From: Thermoplasmata archaeon M9B2D
GTDB lineage: Archaea > Thermoplasmatota > E2 > DHVEG-1
Reading direction: 5' to 3'
DNA: 11,159 nucleotides
NCBI GenBank assembly: GCA_002900555.1
Contig: MUGD01000061.1
Coordinates: 1 to 11,159 of the forward strand
Program-made: the position numbers and the translations under genes
Notes under the pieces: model-generated
Told to the model about the DNA's origin: nothing
The model's input: the letters and a program-made list of their open reading frames with translations, nothing else
The model's database searches: none
Part shown: positions 6,837-11,159 of the stretch, in pieces
Layout of the letters: every line of letters starts with the position of its first letter
Numbering within the stretch: position 1 is the first letter of the stretch

Positions 6837-8153
6837 TTATTGGAATGAAGCATCTTCCGGTGCCGGTGTACTGATTTTCTTCTGTGCGTTCCTTCCTCTT
6901 ATTGGATCATAGGCTGTCAGAAGAGTCAGACCAGCTGTCACTAAGAGTATTGCTGCTGCTATGAAAGGTATCCCGCTGATGAGTCCTGAATGAGTTTCTC
7001 CAGGAACAGGAGTTGCTGTTATATCAGCTAAGTAACCCAGGAACAACGGTCCTGCGATGAATCCCAAGTCACTTATCATTCGATAGAGTCCCATAGAGAC
7101 CTCAAGCTTGTCTTGTGGAGACACATCTGTTACAAACGCAGCAATAGGTCCTGATAGTCCGATAATCGCTCCATAAATCGCCATGTTGATAGTCAAATCA
7201 AGCAGATTGCTAGAATAGGGAATCCAAATTGAAATTAGTGCAGAAAGTAGTAAGCATAATGCCAGAGGATTCCTTCTCCCGATTCTATCTGAGATGCTTC
7301 CCATCGGCACCATGGTCGCAGCAGTTGTAATTCCAGCTACAGTAAGAATCCCTCCGATAAAACTAGGATCTAATCCCAAATTATTTGCTGCAAATAGAGG
7401 GACAAGTGTGCTTCTTACTCCAGTCCTGATGAAAAACAGGGAAAAGGTTGCGAAGGTTGCGAGAATAAATGAAGGGTATGTGAGCACTTGCCACATATCA
7501 TGCAGGGTGGATTTTCGTTCATCAGCTCCAGAGGTATGTTCGGAATTCTGTAACTTTGGAAGCGTTAGAGTCGGAATAACACCTAATCCAGCTACTATGG
7601 CATAGGCGAAGAATGGAGCACGTATATCAAAAGATGAAGCAATGACACCGCCAAATGTGGGTCCAAAAATGCTTCCTAGAAGAAGCATTCCCGAGTAAAG
7701 ACTCATCCACTGCCCACGTTTCTCCTTTCCAGATATCTGAGCTAGAAAGACGGTGGCTGAGGTAACATATAATGCAGATCCTGCGCCTTCAATCATCCTG
7801 GCAATTACTAGGACAATATAGGTTGGGGCAAGTCCTGCCATGATTGACGAAACGACAATTAATGTCAGACCTAGTATCATAATCATCTTTTTGTCATATT
7901 TCCTCGATAGAAGACCTGCTGGGATATCTAGGACCACCCTAGTGAGTGCAAAAGAGGAAATCACAAATCCTACAAGCGTATACGATACCTGAAAGCTCTC
8001 TGCATAACCTGGAAGAATAGGCGAAACCATGCTTAGTCCTAAAAGTACAAGAAAAGTGACTGCAGCCAGATTAAGAACTGTGATGAGTTGACTATGTTTT
8101 AAGGAACCTGAAATGCTGTCCTGTGTAGATTGCACTTCTTTTTCTATGTCCAC
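6837..8153 (-). CDS. Major facilitator superfamily transporter (drug:H+ antiporter-like, 12 helices)
   Basis: A 438-residue inner-membrane carrier with twelve hydrophobic segments in two halves joined by a hydrophilic loop at about 200-220. It has motif A in the helix 2-3 loop (GLLSRKYDKK, 80-89) and again in the second half (GSISDRIGRR, 285-294). A motif-B-like ARMIEGAGSA lies at 118-127, and a motif-C-like GSIFGPTFGG at 160-169. Motif C is typical of proton-coupled antiporters that export, so an efflux role is likely. The substrate cannot be read. The start is GTG at 8153 with a modest GAAGG upstream, and no better start is in frame. It lies 73 nt downstream of the cupin gene on the same strand with no clear promoter between, so the two probably form an operon. 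Confidence 0.88.
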   Translation of the reverse strand: MDIEKEVQSTQDSISGSLKHSQLITVLNLAAVTFLVLLGLSMVSPILPGYAESFQVSYTLVGFVISSFALTRVVLDIPAGLLSRKYDKKMIMILGLTLIVVSSIMAGLAPTYIVLVIARMIEGAGSALYVTSATVFLAQISGKEKRGQWMSLYSGMLLLGSIFGPTFGGVIASSFDIRAPFFAYAIVAGLGVIPTLTLPKLQNSEHTSGADERKSTLHDMWQVLTYPSFILATFATFSLFFIRTGVRSTLVPLFAANNLGLDPSFIGGILTVAGITTAATMVPMGSISDRIGRRNPLALCLLLSALISIWIPYSSNLLDLTINMAIYGAIIGLSGPIAAFVTDVSPQDKLEVSMGLYRMISDLGFIAGPLFLGYLADITATPVPGETHSGLISGIPFIAAAILLVTAGLTLLTAYDPIRGRNAQKKISTPAPEDASFQ

Positions 8154-8226
8154 AATCCCAGCCTTCTTGTTGATATTCTACGCAATGCCTTTGTCCGATT
8201 GTCTTGAAATGGTGCGTGACATAAAC

Positions 8227-8562
8227 CTACTCTGTCTTATACCTGTCTGCCTCTAAGAAGAAATCCATCACGCGAACGAATGTTTTGAACTTCGCATGGT
8301 GAATTACTCCATCAGGAATATGATACGAATCTCCAGTTCTATAGGTTCGCGTTTCTTCTCCTATGGTGAGAACCATTTCACCTTCAAACACATAGCCATA
8401 TTGTTCACCATGACTGTGTGGTGAAACTTCGCCACCAGCTTCTATCTCGAAGAAAACCAACTGGAACCTCTCACCTTGAGCGACCCATCCCTGCACTCCC
8501 GGAAATGGGATTATCGCCTTTGCAAGGTTCTTGATATAGTCAGAATATTGCTTTGTTGTCAT
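8227..8562 (-). CDS. Small cupin-fold protein, KdgF-like
   Basis: A single-domain cupin of 111 residues. Cupin motif 1 is GGEVSPHSHGEQYGYVFEG (43-61), with metal-ligand candidates His49, His51 and Gln54 (or Glu53). Motif 2 is GDSYHIPDGVIHH (77-89), with His88 or His89. The HSH...EQ.GYV pattern and an Asp near the C-terminus (VMDFF, Asp100) resemble KdgF, which from memory uses Gln as one ligand and linearises unsaturated uronates from pectin and alginate. One residue fewer separates the second His from the Glu-Gln pair than I recall for KdgF, and no uronate catabolic gene is in the window, so the substrate is open. The ATG at 8562 follows a GTGA-like site closely. It is upstream of, and probably co-transcribed with, the MFS gene. 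Confidence 0.8.
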   Translation of the reverse strand: MTTKQYSDYIKNLAKAIIPFPGVQGWVAQGERFQLVFFEIEAGGEVSPHSHGEQYGYVFEGEMVLTIGEETRTYRTGDSYHIPDGVIHHAKFKTFVRVMDFFLEADRYKTE

Positions 8563-8686
8563 TCAAATCACGATTACACTCACGCCATCATGCTTCCATT
8601 TTAGCATTATGCAAATTCATCGTACAATCAAAATTGGATACTGCAATACGAAGTGGACGATAAAGAACTGCAAAAGAAAGATGACT

Positions 8687-8735
8687 GGTGAGTCCCTCCG
8701 TTTTCAGAATTCAAGTGATCGCGGAGAAACTCACC
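8687..8735 (-). terminator. Interrupted 12-bp hairpin after the basic micro-gene; terminator or structured RNA
   Basis: On the + strand the arms are GGTGAGT-cc-CTCCG (8687-8700) and CGGAG-aa-ACTCACC (8722-8735), with a 21-nt loop. All seven outer and five inner pairs are Watson-Crick, around a symmetric 2-nt internal loop. On the minus strand the hairpin begins 15 nt beyond the stop of the basic micro-gene and is followed by pyrimidine-rich sequence (CTTTCTTTT). That position suits a terminator or a 3' stabilising structure between the micro-genes and the cupin operon. Confidence 0.5.
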
Positions 8736-8750
8736 TTTGTCATATTGATG

Positions 8751-8846
8751 TTACTTTTTCTTTGGTTTTCCACTAGCTTTCGCTTCTTTCTTTGCGCCTG
8801 CTTTCTTTGCAGGCGGCTTCTTTGTTGTTGGTTTTTTACTACCCAT
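8751..8846 (-). CDS. Basic Lys/Pro/Ala micro-protein, 31 residues
   Basis: The ATG at 8846 is preceded by AGGTG with a 7-nt spacer, a good ribosome binding site, and the frame ends in TAA at 8751. Thirteen of 31 residues are Lys, with one Glu, giving a net charge of about +12. Lys pairs alternate with Pro, Ala, Thr and Gly (KKPTTKKPPAKKAGAKK at 4-20), and the C-terminus is KPKKK. Both AAA and AAG codons are used, which argues for selection on the peptide and not simple repeat expansion. The composition is that of histone H1 or HU tails and of ribosomal-protein extensions, so it is probably disordered and binds nucleic acid or acidic protein. It lies 97 nt downstream of the acidic micro-gene on the same strand. 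I know of no described family. Confidence 0.6.
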   Translation of the reverse strand: MGSKKPTTKKPPAKKAGAKKEAKASGKPKKK

Positions 8847-8895
8847 CAGTTAACACCTAAGTGGTATTGCTTACAATCTGATTTTTAGTCAGGTG

Positions 8896-8903
8896 ATTAA
8901 AAC
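8896..8903 (-). promoter_or_regulatory. Candidate TATA box for the basic micro-gene
   Basis: GTTTTAAT on the minus strand lies about 50 nt upstream of the ATG at 8846. It would allow a leader of about 25 nt that includes AGGTG. If it is active, the basic micro-gene can be expressed apart from the acidic one. The match is weak. Confidence 0.25.
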
Positions 8904-8915
8904 AGACAGATGGTA

Positions 8916-8934
8916 GATTCATGAGAACTGAATC
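8916..8934 (-). terminator. Short hairpin between the two micro-genes
   Basis: GATTCA and TGAATC form a 6-bp stem with a 7-nt loop, starting 9 nt past the stop of the acidic micro-gene. A short T-run (GTTTTAAT) follows within about 20 nt on the minus strand. It could end or attenuate the acidic transcript before the basic gene. The stem is AT-rich and weak. Confidence 0.25.
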
Positions 8935-8943
8935 AGACTAGTA

Positions 8944-9027
8944 CTAGAAATCGTCGTCGTCCCAGTCATCATCATCTTCCCAATCTTCGTCATCATCGTC
9001 CCAGGTATCTTCATCATCGAAGACCAT
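8944..9027 (-). CDS. Acidic Asp/Trp-rich micro-protein, 27 residues
   Basis: The ATG at 9027 follows GAGAGGTGA with four A in between, the best ribosome binding site in the window, and the frame ends in TAG at 8944. Of 27 residues 16 are Asp and 3 are Glu, with no Lys or Arg, for a net charge of about -19. Three Trp at 9, 16 and 22 each begin a W-(D/E)-D-D-D unit, and Phe sits near the start (3) and at the end (27). GAT and GAC are mixed and Trp codons recur, so the peptide, not a triplet expansion, seems to be what is kept. It must be disordered. The tryptophans in an acidic background recall the acidic segments of the eukaryotic proteasome and BRCA2 partner Dss1/Sem1, but that protein's C-terminal helix is missing. 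The basic micro-gene follows on the same strand. Confidence 0.65.
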   Translation of the reverse strand: MVFDDEDTWDDDDEDWEDDDDWDDDDF

Positions 9028-9063
9028 TTTTTCACCTCTCGGCAAGCGAAGTCAAATCAAATG

Positions 9064-9071
9064 TAAAATAT
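9064..9071 (-). promoter_or_regulatory. Candidate TATA box for the acidic micro-gene
   Basis: ATATTTTA on the minus strand is centred 40 nt upstream of the ATG at 9027. Transcription starting about 26 nt downstream would give a leader of roughly 14 nt that just includes the GAGGTGA ribosome binding site, a geometry that fits archaea. Confidence 0.4.
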
Positions 9072-9225
9072 GTCTAACATCCAATATCAAGTTTATAGGG
9101 TTTAATTCAAAAAATTAAGGTATATATTGATATTAAAGATTAGAAGAAGTTCTATCAACCTCTTTTATGAAGGCTAAGATGATTTAATTGTCACAATAAA
9201 GATTTTAACGGTTATAGCTATCGCA

Positions 9226-9252
9226 CATGTGTGTCACTCTGGTTTTCATGTG
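9226..9252 (+). promoter_or_regulatory. Paired CATGTG elements upstream of a TATA box
   Basis: CATGTG occurs at 9226-9231 (inside the palindrome CACATGTG, 9224-9231) and again at 9247-9252. The spacing is 21 bp, two turns of the helix, and the second copy ends just before the TATA-like sequence at 9254. This placement suits an activator or a modified transcription factor B recognition element. Confidence 0.3.
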
Positions 9253-9253
9253 A

Positions 9254-9260
9254 GTATATC
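9254..9260 (+). promoter_or_regulatory. TATA box for a probable leaderless gene
   Basis: GTATATC is centred about 27 nt upstream of the ATG at 9284. Archaeal transcription would then begin at or within a few bases of the start codon. No Shine-Dalgarno site precedes this ATG, which agrees with a leaderless mRNA. Confidence 0.45.
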
Positions 9261-9283
9261 AAGTCAAGAATCAAACTCTAATT

Positions 9284-10126
9284 ATGGATGGTTTAATCAT
9301 CGTGAACGAGGTGAATACGGAGAGTATCAATCTTGCTCAGATTGATTTGAAGGGCACATCTAAATTAGTTATTCTTCTTGGGACTAAAGAAGGTATCAAA
9401 GGGATTTCAAAGAAACTGCGGCAAGATGATGATCTAGTACGCGTAGGAAAAGGCATCTTTATTGCTGGCTCGAGCGGGGGTGCTCACACTGAGCTCTTAC
9501 ACTCACTACCCACATTATCATTCATCCGAACTCGTGAGATTCCCGGCATTAAAGCCCGGCTTGAGGACCCATACGCAGACCGAACCTACTCGATAGTTTC
9601 CTATCGTTTCAATAATCCCACTCCCGGACAAAAAAAGCGTGTCGAACGACTTCTGCGAAGGTCTATGGGTATTCGTATTAGACCTGGTGTTCTTCTGTTC
9701 CCTGTATTAAGAGCTAGAGAACGCAGGAAAGTTCTTGATTATGAAAAAGGGCATTCGTTACTCGACTCCAAGGAATTCAATAACCAGCTGAAATCCATAG
9801 GTGCGCTATCTATGCGGTGGTCGCGACTTCGATTAGCTGAATCCAAAGATTCGGTACACATCAGAGAGGCAATTGAAAGTACTCTAAATAGGGATCTTTT
9901 GTCAATTGAATCTAAACTTCACCGAATTCGTGAGTTAAGTAAGAATCCTTTGGCATCCTCAGATACTCTTAGGAAACAATCTCTTGCAGTATTGCGGCGA
10001 TATCGCAAGCTCAAATTCAAGTGGGTTCTTGCCAAGACTCTCTGGCATTATAATGCTGAAAAGTCCTTGAAACGAATCTACAATCTTGGGCTGAATACGA
10101 AGTACATGATTGATAGTCGAGATTAG
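9284..10126 (+). CDS. Unrecognised 280-residue basic protein with a ferredoxin-like segment
   Basis: The start is ATG at 9284 with no ribosome binding site but a TATA box 27 nt upstream, so it is probably leaderless. No signal peptide or membrane helix is present. Residues 1-80 alternate strands and helices (DGLIIVNEV, then KLVILLGTKEG, then GKGIFIAGSSGGA). Residues 101-140 follow a strand-helix-strand pattern (TYSIVSYRF, then PGQKKRVERLLRR, then IRIRPGVLLFP) like the ferredoxin-like folds of Cas2, PaaX C-termini and the N-terminal domain of the chromate regulator ChrB. Residues 190-270 are helical and very rich in Lys and Arg (VLRRYRKLKFKWVLAKTLW). The order, ferredoxin-like unit then long helical region, is closest to what I recall of ChrB, but no diagnostic motif is clear. 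Nucleic-acid binding is plausible. There are no cas genes nearby. Confidence 0.75.
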   Translation: MDGLIIVNEVNTESINLAQIDLKGTSKLVILLGTKEGIKGISKKLRQDDDLVRVGKGIFIAGSSGGAHTELLHSLPTLSFIRTREIPGIKARLEDPYADRTYSIVSYRFNNPTPGQKKRVERLLRRSMGIRIRPGVLLFPVLRARERRKVLDYEKGHSLLDSKEFNNQLKSIGALSMRWSRLRLAESKDSVHIREAIESTLNRDLLSIESKLHRIRELSKNPLASSDTLRKQSLAVLRRYRKLKFKWVLAKTLWHYNAEKSLKRIYNLGLNTKYMIDSRD

Positions 10127-10256
10127 ACCATGGAGTCGAAACAGGGGTGTTGCTTCTACAAAACGATCTCCAATGCAAAATATTTTGGCACTCTAGAAGA
10201 ATATGATATGAGTGATTGAGAATTGCTGTCATAGTGGTCAGATCTATATTCATGGT

Positions 10257-11054
10257 TCAACTTGTGCATGTAGCCTTTACAAAAAACACCGGATCCGCCT
10301 TTGAATACATAAACCCCATTTTTTCATAGAGTTCTTTTGCTGGTATGTTGCTTTCGAAATAATGAAGAACCACAAGATCTGAGTCGTTTAGAACTTCTTC
10401 GACCACCGCTTTGATACATGCTGCTGCATACCCCTTCCTCACATGGGCTGGATGTGTAGCAACATTGCCAATCTCTGTCCCATATGGTGTCATAAAATGA
10501 ACCCCCGCAGCAGCTGTAACTGTTCCATCCTTCTCAATGATTCCATAAAATGGTCCGAGGTTCATCGCATTGGGTGTCCATGCTGGTGTTCCTGTGACAC
10601 GGTATAGCTCTTTGAGTTTTCCAGAATCATGCATTGAGAGTCTGACTGGAGTCTTTTTACAATCACAATAAAGCTTGGATTCTCTATCAACAAACATCTG
10701 ACGCTCCTTGATTGGCTGCAAAATCACGCAAGCCTCCTTAAACTGATCAAGTTGCTCTTGAGTACAAATAGCTACGAATTCTTTTCCAACAAGAATATTG
10801 GTAAAATCCGTCATGATTTCTCTTAATGACACCACCTCTCGGCTCCAAAATGCAGTGGCTAGAAAATCAAGGTCACTATACACTGAAAAAATAGCCTTGA
10901 TTTCATTATCTCTTATCAGGATGCGGATATCACACCATTCTCTTAATTGAGTACAGTCCGCAATCAGAATGATATTTGATAATGCATCTTTTGTTAGAAG
11001 TTGGAGTACTTCGTCAATGTTCTCATCTGATAGGGATACAATTTCGGAGGTCAT
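10257..11054 (-). CDS. GNAT-family N-acetyltransferase with an N-terminal extension domain
   Basis: A 265-residue protein predicted to transfer an acetyl group from acetyl-CoA to an amine. Residues about 1-125 form an N-terminal alpha/beta domain, perhaps a degenerate second GNAT unit. Residues about 135-260 are the catalytic domain: a strand IIEKDGTVTAAAGVHF, then TEIGNVATHP, then the acetyl-CoA pyrophosphate loop VRKGYAAA (205-212), and the late motif NIPAKELYEKMGF (236-248) with Tyr243 as the usual general-acid position. The substrate cannot be inferred. The ATG at 11054 has GAGAGGT upstream but about 17 nt away, an unusually long spacer, and no closer start exists. It converges with the 280-residue gene, with a 130-bp gap that holds nothing clear. 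Confidence 0.85.
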   Translation of the reverse strand: MTSEIVSLSDENIDEVLQLLTKDALSNIILIADCTQLREWCDIRILIRDNEIKAIFSVYSDLDFLATAFWSREVVSLREIMTDFTNILVGKEFVAICTQEQLDQFKEACVILQPIKERQMFVDRESKLYCDCKKTPVRLSMHDSGKLKELYRVTGTPAWTPNAMNLGPFYGIIEKDGTVTAAAGVHFMTPYGTEIGNVATHPAHVRKGYAAACIKAVVEEVLNDSDLVVLHYFESNIPAKELYEKMGFMYSKADPVFFVKATCTS

Positions 11055-11102
11055 TGTTAATTGAAATATTACCTCTCTCTTATCAATTACACTCCCTCTT
11101 TT

Positions 11103-11116
11103 TCAAATTAATTTGA
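11103..11116. promoter_or_regulatory. 14-bp perfect palindrome upstream of the acetyltransferase
   Basis: TCAAATTAATTTGA is a perfect palindrome 49 nt upstream of the acetyltransferase start. At that distance a bound dimer would cover the likely promoter, so it is a candidate operator. Its AT-rich core could also be chance in this base composition. Confidence 0.35.
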
Positions 11117-11159
11117 GGTGACATAACTAGTAGTTCTATTGCGGAATTGAGTATCTATG

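Larger units (their letters stand above)
9028..9283. other. AT-rich divergent intergenic region between the acidic micro-gene and the 280-residue gene
   Basis: This 256-bp stretch separates divergent genes and contains both promoters. A purine-poor, strongly AT-rich core lies at about 9090-9200. No further open frame with a ribosome binding site was found on either strand. A small palindrome, ATAGCTAT, lies at about 9214-9221. Confidence 0.5.

Noticed and set aside
8688..8888. Aromatic and Cys-rich 66-codon + strand frame over the basic micro-gene
   Set aside because: Its Phe/Leu/Cys-rich translation is the complement of Lys codons, and it has no ribosome binding site.
8944..9027. Simple GAT/GAC triplet repeat rather than a gene
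   Set aside because: The tract is interrupted in frame by Trp, Glu and Thr codons, mixes GAT and GAC, starts with ATG after an ideal binding site and ends in a stop. Not fully excluded.
9284..10126. CRISPR Cas2
   Set aside because: The segment is only rhythmically similar, the protein is three times too long, and there is no repeat array or other cas gene in the window.
10130..10219. 29-codon + strand micro-frame just after the 280-residue gene
   Set aside because: It begins 4 nt after the preceding stop, which is suggestive, but there is no Shine-Dalgarno site and its composition is unremarkable, unlike the two accepted micro-genes.

Overview
This window looks like a piece of an archaeal chromosome. 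The evidence is a TrmB-family regulator, an archaeal-type P-type proton ATPase, TATA-like boxes instead of bacterial -10/-35 pairs, one probably leaderless gene, and Shine-Dalgarno sites of the GGAGG / AGGTGA type. An Asgard lineage (Thorarchaeota-like) is my guess from gene content and moderately low G+C. It is inference only, since no rRNA or other phylogenetic marker is present. I see no tRNA, rRNA, CRISPR array, insertion sequence or integrase.

Layout. Left edge (+): the tail of a truncated gene, then an unrecognised small ORF overlapping it by GTGA. Positions 376-2276 (-): a tight three-gene unit, arginine deiminase then two small unknown proteins of 63 and 127 residues. Upstream on the same strand, 2543-4984, is a complete type III (H+) P-type ATPase. 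A divergent intergenic region at 4985-5116, holding a 12-bp perfect palindrome, separates it from a + strand regulator at 5117-6532. That regulator fuses a TrmB-type winged helix, a PLD-like domain and what reads as a C-terminal MEDS sensory domain. A 73-residue two-helix membrane protein follows it. Positions 6837-8562 (-): a KdgF-like cupin followed by a 12-helix MFS exporter, probably one operon.

The most unusual part is 8563-9283, which holds two tandem minus-strand micro-genes. The first (8944-9027) encodes a 27-residue peptide that is 70% Asp/Glu, with three Trp residues. The second (8751-8846) encodes a 31-residue Lys/Pro/Ala peptide of net charge about +12. Both have good ribosome binding sites. 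A 12-bp interrupted hairpin lies just past the second stop codon. The right part has an unrecognised 280-residue basic protein (+, probably leaderless) and a convergent GNAT acetyltransferase (-), with a 14-bp palindrome upstream of the latter.

How the genes may work together (inference). Arginine deiminase releases ammonia, and with partners outside this window could yield ATP. The H+-ATPase exports protons, and the divergent regulator is the natural candidate to control it, so this block could serve pH or energy homeostasis. The cupin/MFS pair suggests handling and export or import of a small organic compound. The oppositely charged micro-proteins may bind each other, nucleic acid or protein partners.
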